Assembly (NCBI RefSeq): GCF_000313935.1
Contig: NZ_AMSS01000050.1
Span: 124,001-188,000 of the forward strand
DNA: 64,000 nt
Direction: 5' to 3'
Source: Acinetobacter sp. WC-141
GTDB taxonomy: Bacteria > Pseudomonadota > Gammaproteobacteria > Pseudomonadales > Moraxellaceae
Shown piece after piece: positions 13,132 through 20,965 of this stretch. The notes under the pieces are model-generated. The model had not been told where the DNA came from and searched no databases. It saw only the letters and a program-made list of their open reading frames with translations. A program made the translations under genes and the position numbers. Position 1 is the stretch's first letter, and each line of letters opens with the position of its first letter.

Positions 13132-13548
13132 GTGGAACGCTGGTTAGAGTTTATGGGGAATCACCCCATTTTGTTTGGTACGCTCGGAGTCTTGGTCGTG
13201 TTGTTCTTCATTTTTGAAGGTCAACGTAACGGTCGTAAAATTTCACCACAGTCGCTTGGTATTTTAGTGAAAGCGAAAAATGCCATACTCATCGACTTGC
13301 GCGATAGTAAAGACTTCCGTGAAGGTCATATTAGCGGCAGCCGCAATATTCCTTTCAGTCAAATTGCAAGTCATGCTGATGAATTAAAAGCAAGTGACCG
13401 TCCATTGGTATTTATTTGCAATCTGGGGCAAGTTGCTGGTAGTGCTTTGCAAAAAGTTGCTCACCATGACAGCTATCGTCTTGATGGCGGTATTAGTAAC
13501 TGGAAAGCACAAGGCTTACCTCTTGTTAAAAGCAAACCAAAAGCTTAA
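13132..13548 (+). CDS. Membrane-anchored rhodanese-like protein (YibN type)
   Basis: Single-domain rhodanese tethered by one N-terminal helix (about residues 14-28, ILFGTLGVLVVLFFIF). The 138-residue product carries the rhodanese fold from about residue 40 (AILIDLRDSKDFREGHISGSRNIPFSQI), with Cys96 in the active-site loop CNLGQVAG. That loop lacks the Arg typical of thiosulfate sulfurtransferases, so classical rhodanese activity is uncertain. The start is GTG, preceded by AGGTGA. It heads an operon with grxC (11-base gap) and secB, the same order as yibN-grxC-secB in enterobacteria; I recall YibN being linked to membrane insertion in E. coli. Confidence 0.88.
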   Translation: MERWLEFMGNHPILFGTLGVLVVLFFIFEGQRNGRKISPQSLGILVKAKNAILIDLRDSKDFREGHISGSRNIPFSQIASHADELKASDRPLVFICNLGQVAGSALQKVAHHDSYRLDGGISNWKAQGLPLVKSKPKA

Positions 13549-13559
13549 GGAGAATTATT

Positions 13560-13817
13560 ATGGCTGCAAATGTCATTGTTTACTCAACTTCTGTATGCCC
13601 GTATTGCGTTCGTGCTAAACAGTTACTTGAGCGTAAAGGTATTGCTTACAAAGAAGTAAATCTTTCTGTCGAAGCACCGGAAGTACGTGTTGAATTAATG
13701 CAACGCACTAATCATCGTACTGTCCCACAAATTTTTATTAACGATCAGTTTATTGGTGGTTTTGACCAACTTTATGCTTTAGAGCGTGAAGGTAAACTCG
13801 ACGAATTATTGGCTTAA
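13560..13817 (+). CDS. grxC: Glutaredoxin 3
   Basis: Small dithiol glutaredoxin that reduces protein and glutathione mixed disulfides in the cytoplasm. The 85-residue product has the active site CPYC at Cys13-Cys16, the glutathione-binding TVPQIF segment with its cis-proline, and GGFDQLYAL near the C-terminus. The ribosome binding site AAGGAGA is strong and well placed before the ATG at 13560. It lies between the rhodanese gene and secB in one operon. Confidence 0.96.
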   Translation: MAANVIVYSTSVCPYCVRAKQLLERKGIAYKEVNLSVEAPEVRVELMQRTNHRTVPQIFINDQFIGGFDQLYALEREGKLDELLA

Positions 13818-13844
13818 TCTCGCATCCATATTAAGGAAAAAACA

Positions 13845-14297
13845 ATGAGCGAAGAACAACAAGTTCAACCACAATTAGCTTTAGAGCGTATTTATACAAA
13901 AGATATTTCTTTTGAGGTTCCTGGGGCGCAGGTTTTTACGAAACAATGGCAACCTGAACTCAATATCAATCTTTCTTCTGCTGCAGAAAAAATTGATCCA
14001 ACTCATTTTGAAGTTTCTTTAAAAGTTGTGGTACAAGCCAATAACGACAACGAAACAGCGTTCATTGTAGATATCACTCAATCAGGTATTTTCTTGATTG
14101 ATAACATCGAAGAAGACCGCTTACCTTATATTTTAGGCGCTTATTGCCCAAATATTTTGTTCCCGTTCTTACGTGAAGCGGTAAATGATTTAGTGACTAA
14201 AGGTAGCTTCCCACAGTTACTTCTTACACCAATCAACTTTGATGCAGAGTTCGAAGCTAATATGCAACGTGCTCAAGCTGTTGAAGGTCAAGCTTAA
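13845..14297 (+). CDS. secB: Protein-export chaperone SecB
   Basis: Tetrameric chaperone that keeps precursor proteins unfolded and hands them to SecA. At 150 residues it has the normal length. It shows the family features [18 protein letters not shown] near the N-terminus, [36 protein letters not shown] near the C-terminus, and an acidic, Gln-rich beginning. AAGGAAA lies before the ATG. It closes the rhodanese-grxC-secB operon and is followed by a terminator shared with the aryl polyene operon. Confidence 0.97.
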   Translation: MSEEQQVQPQLALERIYTKDISFEVPGAQVFTKQWQPELNINLSSAAEKIDPTHFEVSLKVVVQANNDNETAFIVDITQSGIFLIDNIEEDRLPYILGAYCPNILFPFLREAVNDLVTKGSFPQLLLTPINFDAEFEANMQRAQAVEGQA

Positions 14298-14321
14298 TTT
14301 TATAGCTTGCTCTAGACTAAA

Positions 14322-14347
14322 AAAACCGCGTAATTCGCGGTTTTTTT
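14322..14347. terminator. Bidirectional terminator between secB and the aryl polyene operon
   Basis: AAAACCGCG (14322-14330) and CGCGGTTTT (14336-14344) form a perfect stem around TAATT. T-runs lie on both sides, so it can end secB on the + strand and the long minus-strand operon. Confidence 0.92.
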
Positions 14348-14366
14348 ATGTCTGCTATTTCGCTTA

Positions 14367-15023
14367 TTAAGCATCAAGTGAATGAAGCTGTATTGTAGGA
14401 AACTGAAAACCACGGCAAGATAATTCTGAGCGCCATGCCACTGTTAGAATCATGTTACCCACAACGAAGTTTTGATAAGCAAATGTCCCGATCAGTGGAT
14501 GAGAACATATTCCGCCACGGTCTGTAGGATGTGCTTGAGTATTTAAAGTATTTAAATCTAAACGGATACCAAGGCCTGAAGCTTTTAGAACAGCCTCTTT
14601 AGTCGTCCAGACTTTAAACCAATATTCTCTATCTTGGTCTAGACTTTGCCATGTTGCATATTCATCAGGATGAAATGCATGCTGAGCTAGAGCTTCCAAA
14701 CGTACTTTACGGTCTAACTCTTCGACGTCTATACCGATATCTTTAACATGCTGACTCATCGCTAAAGCATAATACTGTTGGCTATGAGAGTGATTAAAAT
14801 CTAAATCGTGATTCAATAAATATGGTTTGCCATGTTCATGCTTTGCAAACTCTAAATCCGTTATTGTAATTTGTAATTTCTGCGCTATAAGCTCATTTCT
14901 AATATCATGTATTTGCTGTTTTTTATAATGATTAAATGTACGAAAGTCCGGGAAATCTTGTTTAGATTTTAAAAGAAGCTGGGACAATGTTTGTGTATAG
15001 ACTTCAATATTACGCTTAGACAT
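14367..15023 (-). CDS. 4'-Phosphopantetheinyl transferase of the aryl polyene operon
   Basis: Sfp-type enzyme that transfers the phosphopantetheine arm from coenzyme A to carrier proteins. The 218-residue product has the magnesium-binding GIDVEELDRKVR motif near residue 97 and the second motif FKVWTTKEAVLKASGLGI near residue 140. It is the last gene of the 18-gene minus-strand operon, 24 bases after the small secreted protein gene. It most likely activates the two carrier proteins encoded at the other end of the operon. The chromosome presumably has a separate AcpS for fatty acid synthesis. Confidence 0.9.
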   Translation of the reverse strand: MSKRNIEVYTQTLSQLLLKSKQDFPDFRTFNHYKKQQIHDIRNELIAQKLQITITDLEFAKHEHGKPYLLNHDLDFNHSHSQQYYALAMSQHVKDIGIDVEELDRKVRLEALAQHAFHPDEYATWQSLDQDREYWFKVWTTKEAVLKASGLGIRLDLNTLNTQAHPTDRGGICSHPLIGTFAYQNFVVGNMILTVAWRSELSCRGFQFPTIQLHSLDA

Positions 15024-15047
15024 TGTCCCGACCTTACTTAAAATTAA

Positions 15048-15482
15048 TTAGAATTTAACCACGTCGCCTTTTAAGGTAACACCCGCCATCATGGCACCTT
15101 TATAGCAATCGTAAGTTGTCGTACTTGTAGTTTCATTGGCTTTAAAATAGCTCACAATATTGGTAACAGCATTTGCACCTTGTGCTTTAGCATTGTTTTG
15201 CATTTGGATCAGTGCTGAACGTAAAACCCAGTCACAAGACGTTGCTGCTGACTTACCAAAACCATTGGTCTTTTTATTGGTCACCGCATCTTTTTGAATA
15301 ATTTTACCGCCAGACTTTGTACCCTTTAAATAAAACTTTACTGAACCATCTAAAGTCCCATCTGCAACTGCACGGTCTACAGCTTCTTTAAAATTTAACT
15401 GATGTACTTCATCTCCAGCCTGAACAGTTGCAGTAAAACCCGCACTTAGCATTGCTACAAATAAAAGTTTTTTATTTAACAT
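15048..15482 (-). CDS. Small secreted RcsF-like protein of the aryl polyene operon
   Basis: A 144-residue exported protein. A Sec signal peptide ends at VQA-GDE (cleavage after residue 22), leaving about 122 residues with two cysteines, Cys83 and Cys126, that could form a disulfide. Relatives are often labelled excinuclease ATPase subunit in databases, which the sequence does not support: there is no ATP-binding motif. The pattern MQNNAKAQGANAV followed by DCYKGAMMAGVTL resembles the core of RcsF, where I recall an NA-x4-ANAV segment followed by CY-x2-A-x3-G. It lies 11 bases after a ketosynthase gene, so a role in placing or sensing the pigment at the outer membrane is possible. This is inference. 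Confidence 0.75.
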   Translation of the reverse strand: MLNKKLLFVAMLSAGFTATVQAGDEVHQLNFKEAVDRAVADGTLDGSVKFYLKGTKSGGKIIQKDAVTNKKTNGFGKSAATSCDWVLRSALIQMQNNAKAQGANAVTNIVSYFKANETTSTTTYDCYKGAMMAGVTLKGDVVKF

Positions 15483-15493
15483 TGTTGTGTTCC

Positions 15494-16720
15494 TTATTGT
15501 TTAACACGTTTAAAAATAAGCGAAGTATTAATTCCGCCAAAAGCAAAGTTATTGCTCATAATAATGTTCGCATCCAAATTTCTCGGCTGCTGAACGATAT
15601 AATCTAGATCACCGCACAATGGATCAATTTCATCTAGGTTTAAAGTTGGAATAAAGCGGCCACGATTCATCATTTCAATGCTCAGCCAAGCTTCAATAGC
15701 TCCACACGCCCCCAGCGTATGTCCAAAGTAGCTTTTTAAAGAGCTGATCGGTTTACGTCCTAAAACTGTTGCTGTCGCCTGACTTTCAGCCACATCCCCC
15801 TGATCAGTTGAGGTGCCATGCGCATTTACATAAGCGATGTCCTTCGCTTCTACAGATGCATCTTTCAGGGCTAATTGCATACAACGGCCCATCATCTCAG
15901 CATCTGGTTTGGTTACATGTTGGCCATCAGTATTGCTACCATAGCCAATCACTTCTGCATAAATATGAGCACCTCGAGCTTTGGCATGTTCATATTCTTC
16001 TAAAATTAAACAGCCTGCCCCTTCACCAATCACTAATCCATCTCGCTTAGCATCAAATGGACGTGGTGTTTTTTCTGGTTGGTCATTCATTCCACTAGTC
16101 GCGAACAATACATCAAAAACTGCCGCACCTGCTGCACTGAGTTCCTCTGCACCACCCGCAATCATGACCTGTTGTTTGCCATATTTAATTGCTTCATAGG
16201 CTTGCCCAATGGCCATAGAACCAGAGGTACATGCACTTGAGGTCGGTAAAGTTAACCCTTTTAGGCCAAAATATACGGTCATGTTTACCGCGCTTGTGTG
16301 GGCCATCATACGGATATAGGTTGTTGCATTGATCTTACTCATGCTCTGATGAAGTAACATGCTCGCAAATTCACCCACGGCATCTACACTACCCGCAGAT
16401 GAACCAAAAGCAACCCCGGCTTCGCCACTAGATAAAATTTCGTGTCCAAGCAAACCAGCATTTTGTAAAGCAGTTTCGGCACAAACCACAGACATTAAGG
16501 CCACGCGTCCCATGCCACGGGTAACTTTACGGTTAAAATGTTTTGGGACATGGAATGTTTCAACAGGGCCAGCAAGCTTAGTCCGAAGGTCAACATATTG
16601 CTCCCACTCTGGCATGTAGCGTATACCACTTTTAGCAGCGTCAAATCGAGCAAAGATCTCATCGGAAGTTTCACCTAAAGAGGTAATTCCTGCCATTCCC
16701 GTCACGACCACACGTTTCAT
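15494..16720 (-). CDS. Beta-ketoacyl-ACP synthase (ApeR-like) of the aryl polyene operon
   Basis: FabF-type condensing enzyme, 408 residues. The catalytic triad is intact: Cys164 in SSACTSGS, His301 in NAHGTSTD and His334 in FGHTLGACGA. It shares one base with the upstream ketoreductase gene (TGATG), so the two are translationally coupled. It corresponds in order to ApeR in the Escherichia/Xenorhabdus naming as I recall it, described there as a second, homodimeric ketosynthase that may start or assist polyene extension. The exact share of work between the two ketosynthases cannot be read from sequence. Confidence 0.9.
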   Translation of the reverse strand: MKRVVVTGMAGITSLGETSDEIFARFDAAKSGIRYMPEWEQYVDLRTKLAGPVETFHVPKHFNRKVTRGMGRVALMSVVCAETALQNAGLLGHEILSSGEAGVAFGSSAGSVDAVGEFASMLLHQSMSKINATTYIRMMAHTSAVNMTVYFGLKGLTLPTSSACTSGSMAIGQAYEAIKYGKQQVMIAGGAEELSAAGAAVFDVLFATSGMNDQPEKTPRPFDAKRDGLVIGEGAGCLILEEYEHAKARGAHIYAEVIGYGSNTDGQHVTKPDAEMMGRCMQLALKDASVEAKDIAYVNAHGTSTDQGDVAESQATATVLGRKPISSLKSYFGHTLGACGAIEAWLSIEMMNRGRFIPTLNLDEIDPLCGDLDYIVQQPRNLDANIIMSNNFAFGGINTSLIFKRVKQ

Positions 16721-17445
16721 CAGATGAGTCCCCCATTTACAGAAATAACCTGTCGAGTTACATAAGAGGCTTCATCTGAACACAAGAATTTCACCACGCT
16801 CGCCACCTCATCGACCTGTCCCATGCGTTGCAACGGAATCATTTTAAGCGCATGTTCTTTGACTTCATCTGTCACCATTTCAGTTTCAATGAGCCCTGGT
16901 GCAACACAATTCACAGTAATTTTTCGCTTCGCCAATTCGAGTGCCAAGGCTTTAGTCGCACCAATCAGACCTGCTTTTGCAGCACTGTAGTTGACCTGAC
17001 CACGGTTACCCATAATCCCAGAAACTGAAGATAAGGTGACAATACGACCACCTTTACGTAAGTGAATCATTGGCATAACTAATGGTTTTAATACGTTATA
17101 AAAACCGTCTAATGAGGTTGAGATAACTTCATCCCAATCTTGATCGGTGAGTGCTGGGAAAGCGCCATCATGAGTAAGACCAGCATTCAAAACAACACCA
17201 TAGAATGCGCCATGCTGCTCTACATCTTGTTCTAAAATCTGTTGAACGGTTTGGCGTTCAGTTACATCAAACATTAGATAATGGCTATTTTGTCCTAACG
17301 CTTGAATCTCTTGTACAACTTGCTCAGCATCAGCCTGACGCGAACGTGCATGCACTGTTACATCAAAACCACCCTTTGCCAGTTGTAAGGCAATCGCTTT
17401 CCCAATTCCTCGACTTGAACCCGTTACTAAAATTCGTCTTGTCAC
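16720..17445 (-). CDS. 3-Oxoacyl-ACP reductase (ApeQ-like, FabG family)
   Basis: Short-chain dehydrogenase that reduces the beta-keto group after each condensation, using NADPH. The 241-residue product has the cofactor motif TGSSRGIGKAIA near residue 8, NAGLTHDG, the catalytic Ser in LSSVSGIMG, and YSAAK with Tyr and Lys. The length and the closing segment (TRQVISVNGGLI) fit FabG. It lies between the dehydratase and the ApeR-like ketosynthase, matching ApeQ in the described aryl polyene order. It is distinct from the housekeeping fabG, which is not in this window. Confidence 0.9.
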   Translation of the reverse strand: MTRRILVTGSSRGIGKAIALQLAKGGFDVTVHARSRQADAEQVVQEIQALGQNSHYLMFDVTERQTVQQILEQDVEQHGAFYGVVLNAGLTHDGAFPALTDQDWDEVISTSLDGFYNVLKPLVMPMIHLRKGGRIVTLSSVSGIMGNRGQVNYSAAKAGLIGATKALALELAKRKITVNCVAPGLIETEMVTDEVKEHALKMIPLQRMGQVDEVASVVKFLCSDEASYVTRQVISVNGGLI

Positions 17446-17468
17446 AATGTATTCCTAATTCTTTGTGG

Positions 17469-17894
17469 TTATTCAAATGGTGATTCTGTTGGCTCAAATA
17501 CACTTAACGTTGCCTGAATGCAGTGCTCAGCATATTGAATTTCACAGGAAAATTGCCCAAGGCCTTCATGAAAATATTGTTGTTCTATTTGAATGATCAA
17601 TCGTGAACCCAAGGCGAAATAAGGGATCGGCAAATTTAACTTACGCGTTCCCAATAAAAAACCGATTTTTGGCGCTTCTTTTGACTGCTGACCTTGCCAG
17701 CCTGAATAAGCACTAATTGTTTGTGCCATAATTTCAATGCTTGCCCATGTCGGCAAACCTTCTGCTTCACAAAACATGAGCTCTGGCGTAATCGTAAGTT
17801 CTGCTTGCGCCCGCCCTTCTGCAAACTCGGTTAAATGGTCAATAAATACCATCGGTTGTTCATGAGGAATATATTGAATTGCATCTAGTTTCAT
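17469..17894 (-). CDS. Hotdog-fold dehydratase subunit (ApeP-like)
   Basis: Single-hotdog protein of 141 residues, related to FabZ-type 3-hydroxyacyl-ACP dehydratases. The N-terminal HEQPMVFID segment matches the HRYPFLLVD region of FabZ. The helix motif TWASIEIMAQ keeps the catalytic acid as Glu54. The partner His of FabZ, in GHFPG, has no counterpart: the aligned position is in LMFCEAEG. The hotdog domain fused to the AMP-ligase of the same operon shows the reverse pattern. The two therefore probably form one active heterodimer, as I recall described for ApeI/ApeP. It overlaps the ketosynthase gene by one base. Confidence 0.88.
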   Translation of the reverse strand: MKLDAIQYIPHEQPMVFIDHLTEFAEGRAQAELTITPELMFCEAEGLPTWASIEIMAQTISAYSGWQGQQSKEAPKIGFLLGTRKLNLPIPYFALGSRLIIQIEQQYFHEGLGQFSCEIQYAEHCIQATLSVFEPTESPFE

Positions 17895-19096
17895 CAGGGC
17901 TTCACTCCAAAAACAAGACTAATATTACTTCCGCCAAAAGCGAAAGAATTACTCATGACATAGCGGATGGGCTGTTTTAGCTCAGCATCTTGCACATAGT
18001 TTTGGTCGGCCAATTCTGGATCAACCTCAACATTTTGATGTAAAGGCAACCAATTTTGATCTTTTAAAACTTGCTCACAAATAAAAGCTTCTATGGCACC
18101 AGCAGCGCCGAGGCAATGTCCAGTTTTATGTTTTGTACTACTTAAAGCAACTTGGTAATCACCAAAAACTTGTCGTACAGCCTTAATTTCCATTGCGTCA
18201 TTTTGTGGAGTTGCTGTTCCGTGCAAGTTGATATAACCAATCTCTAGAGCTGAAATTTGAGCCATATCTAATGCACGTTGCATAGCTAAAGCGGCACCTT
18301 CACCTTCAGGATGCGGGGCCGAAATGTGCCATGCATCCATAGATTCACCCGCTCCTATTAACATGACAGGTGCTTGTTCTTTACTTAGTACAAAAAACGC
18401 AGCGGCTTCACCAATATTAATACCATCACGGTTTACACCGCAGGGTTGGCAAACATGTTCAGATAAACTCTCTAGGCTATTAAATCCATTTAGGGTCAAC
18501 TTGCACAAGGTATCGACGCCACCAACCAGCACAACATCGGCTAAATCTGCGTGAAGTAATCTCTGCCCTGCGGCTAATGCTTTAGCGCTTGAAGAACAAG
18601 CTGTTGAAATCGTATAGGCTGGCCCTTCCCATCCTAAGTACTGCTGCAATGCTTTCGCTAAACAGCTCATTTCTTGGGGATAATGAGATATCGATAGATC
18701 GGTTTGCCCTTGAAAATATTGCTTAAGCAATAATTCATTATCTGCAATACCAGAAGTGGATGTGCCCACCACAATGGCCAAACGTTTATTTTCAAAGGAT
18801 GCCGTATAGGCTTTTAACTCTGTTTCAATTTCAGATAATGCGGTTAATGCAAAACGTAGATTACGTGAATCTACAGACTGTAAAGCATGAGGTACGCTCG
18901 AACATAATGGATGCGTATATTGTCCCACCCAAACATCACGATCAGCGATTAAATCATCTCGCAAACTCAAGGTTTGCTGCGGCTGTTGTAATGCCTGTTT
19001 AATTTGATTAAGTTCGCAGCCTAATGCAGATAAACCAACACTAAATTGTATGCCTACTGCCATTGGAGCTGCATTTTCTGAAGGTAAATGTTTCAT
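17894..19096 (-). CDS. Beta-ketoacyl-ACP synthase (ApeO-like)
   Basis: Condensing enzyme of 400 residues with a full active site: Cys167 in STACSSSA, His292 in NLHGTATP and His327 in KTGHCLGAAGA. In described aryl polyene systems this position is ApeO, the chain-extending ketosynthase that I recall pairing with a shorter chain-length-factor partner (ApeC); a candidate partner lies at the far end of this operon (31067-31681). Its start overlaps the DUF3261 gene by four bases (ATGA) and its stop overlaps the dehydratase by one base, so this part of the operon is tightly coupled. Confidence 0.9.
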   Translation of the reverse strand: MKHLPSENAAPMAVGIQFSVGLSALGCELNQIKQALQQPQQTLSLRDDLIADRDVWVGQYTHPLCSSVPHALQSVDSRNLRFALTALSEIETELKAYTASFENKRLAIVVGTSTSGIADNELLLKQYFQGQTDLSISHYPQEMSCLAKALQQYLGWEGPAYTISTACSSSAKALAAGQRLLHADLADVVLVGGVDTLCKLTLNGFNSLESLSEHVCQPCGVNRDGINIGEAAAFFVLSKEQAPVMLIGAGESMDAWHISAPHPEGEGAALAMQRALDMAQISALEIGYINLHGTATPQNDAMEIKAVRQVFGDYQVALSSTKHKTGHCLGAAGAIEAFICEQVLKDQNWLPLHQNVEVDPELADQNYVQDAELKQPIRYVMSNSFAFGGSNISLVFGVKP

Positions 19097-19638
19097 GGCG
19101 TAGAACTTTCTTCTGTCTGCAAGGTGTTCTCAATCGAACTCAGCGTCATGGTATAAGGGACTTGTTCATTAATCAATTCAATGCTTCCTTGCCCCTGTTT
19201 AAGCTGCAACACAGGTTGCCTTTCAATATAAACAACCTGCTTGTCTGCTTGTTGTTTCATCTCTACAGCTTGTTGTCCTAAATGTGAAAATTGAGGATAT
19301 GTTGCGAACAAAAGGTCACGTACCACAAACTCAAAAGGCAATAAACGCATTTGATCAATACGCTGTTCAACATGAACCCGATGCCCATCAAACTGTAACT
19401 TAAATAATTGCTGGCCTGTCAGGCTTAAAGCGACCATATCCAGTACAGCACCTTTTTGCTGTTGATATAACAAGAAGCTAAAACTTTGCTGCTTCCACTG
19501 AACTTCAACTTGATCTTGCCTTTGATAAGTCTGAGCCTGCCATAGAGGACTTTGTAGCCCTTTGGCATGTGGCATGACCTGACAACCATTTAAAAATAAA
19601 AAGCTGCTGAGTAATATCGTTGCCCATTTGCGCTGCAT
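19093..19638 (-). CDS. DUF3261 outer membrane lipoprotein of the aryl polyene operon
   Basis: A 181-residue lipoprotein with the lipobox LNGC (Cys19) after a clear signal (TILLSSFLFL). The mature part is beta-rich and polar with many Gln residues, as in DUF3261 proteins, which are a marker of aryl polyene clusters. Its fold class resembles LolB-like acceptors, so it may receive the pigment lipid at the outer membrane after the LolA-like carrier. That role is inference from context. It lies two bases after the flavoprotein gene. Confidence 0.82.
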   Translation of the reverse strand: MQRKWATILLSSFLFLNGCQVMPHAKGLQSPLWQAQTYQRQDQVEVQWKQQSFSFLLYQQQKGAVLDMVALSLTGQQLFKLQFDGHRVHVEQRIDQMRLLPFEFVVRDLLFATYPQFSHLGQQAVEMKQQADKQVVYIERQPVLQLKQGQGSIELINEQVPYTMTLSSIENTLQTEESSTP

Positions 19639-19640
19639 GG

Positions 19641-20936
19641 TTATCCCTCAAGTACCTGTTCTTGCGTCAAGCCTTCACGACAATATTCTGCCAAGGTGCT
19701 GAGTCTACGCTTAGCATTTTTATGAATCGGATTTTTTTCATCCCACGCATAACCAGCCAATAATGAAGAAATCATACGGCGAATACCTTCATTCTGATTT
19801 TGCGAGAACACCACATCTTGGAACTCGCCTTCGTACCATGATTCAACATAGGCACGAAATACCTGAATACCACGGCGTAATGGTTTTTCATACTCTTGTA
19901 ACCAGTCAACTTGCTCACCTTGTAAAACTCGTTCAACCAAAGGAACCGCCAAACTTGAAGATTTAAGAGCAATCGTCACACCTGATGAAAAGACTGGATC
20001 AAGAAACTCACCCGCATTACCTAATAGCGCATAGTTGCGATCTGCCAAGTGTTTTACATTTGCTGAGTAGCCCACTAAAGTTCGCACTGGTGTATCAAAC
20101 TTTGCACGGTGCAAAACATGTGACAAGCTTGGTTCATCAGCCAAAATACGTTTGAACATTGCTTCAGGTTCATTATCCGAAGCATTTTCGACCGTGTATT
20201 TGTCAAAAAAGTCTTGTTCTGCAACGATACCAAAAGAAGCCCGTCCGTCTGCAAATGGAATGAGCCAATACCATGCGCGATGATCTTTTTCATGCACAGT
20301 AATTAAAATTTTATTGCGGTCAAACTCCGGATCATCGGCAATACCATCTTCAATATGGGTAAACAGCGCACGTCGTACTGGAAAATTTGATGGGCTCTCT
20401 AAATCTAAAAGCTTTGGTAAAATGCGTCCAAAACCACTCGCATCTAACAAAAATTTAGTTTGAATCTGATAACGCTGTTGCTCTTCATCTAATACAGTAA
20501 GCAAAGGCTGTTCAGATGCAACATCAACATCTAAAACCTCATGTCCAAAACGAATGTCTGCGCCATAAGCTTGAGCTTGTTTTGCAAGCAAGTTATCGAA
20601 ATCTGCACGACGAACTTGCCAAGTCGTTCCCGGCCCATCCGTAAATTTTTCTGTAAAATCATAAAAACTACGCTGTTTGCCACGTAAAAAAGCTGCCCCA
20701 TTTTTAAATTGAAAAGCATACTGCTCAACATGCTCACGGACTGTTTCTAATAAGCCAGCCTCTTCTAAAAACGCCATAGACTGCGGTAGCAATGACTCAC
20801 CTATCGAAAAACGAGGGAAATACTGTTTTTCAATGACTGTAACGGTATAGCCCTTTTTTCGAAGAAGTGCAGCAGCAGAACTACCTGATGGCCCAGCCCC
20901 AATAATCACGACATCAATTTTTTCTAAAGTGCTCAT
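19641..20936 (-). CDS. FAD-dependent oxidoreductase, possibly halogenase-like
   Basis: Flavoprotein of 431 residues in the tryptophan-halogenase/geranylgeranyl-reductase superfamily. The dinucleotide motif GAGPSG lies at residues 13-18, FPRFSIGESLLPQSM follows near 40-54, and the second FAD motif NAGEFLDPVFSSGV lies near residue 300. WYWLIP at residues 222-227 fits the WxWxIP signature of flavin-dependent halogenases. Lys78 in FKNGAAF lies where those enzymes keep their catalytic lysine. Polyene desaturation or hydroxylation is equally possible; xanthomonadins, a related pigment class, are brominated. The gene lies in the operon between the MMPL exporter and the DUF3261 lipoprotein. Confidence 0.8.
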   Translation of the reverse strand: MSTLEKIDVVIIGAGPSGSSAAALLRKKGYTVTVIEKQYFPRFSIGESLLPQSMAFLEEAGLLETVREHVEQYAFQFKNGAAFLRGKQRSFYDFTEKFTDGPGTTWQVRRADFDNLLAKQAQAYGADIRFGHEVLDVDVASEQPLLTVLDEEQQRYQIQTKFLLDASGFGRILPKLLDLESPSNFPVRRALFTHIEDGIADDPEFDRNKILITVHEKDHRAWYWLIPFADGRASFGIVAEQDFFDKYTVENASDNEPEAMFKRILADEPSLSHVLHRAKFDTPVRTLVGYSANVKHLADRNYALLGNAGEFLDPVFSSGVTIALKSSSLAVPLVERVLQGEQVDWLQEYEKPLRRGIQVFRAYVESWYEGEFQDVVFSQNQNEGIRRMISSLLAGYAWDEKNPIHKNAKRRLSTLAEYCREGLTQEQVLEG

Positions 20937-20965
20937 AGCACAACTTCCTTTTTAATTTATTCAAA

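Noticed and set aside
15048..15482. Excinuclease ABC subunit function
   Set aside because: The 144-residue protein has a signal peptide and no Walker or zinc motif; the label comes from database propagation.
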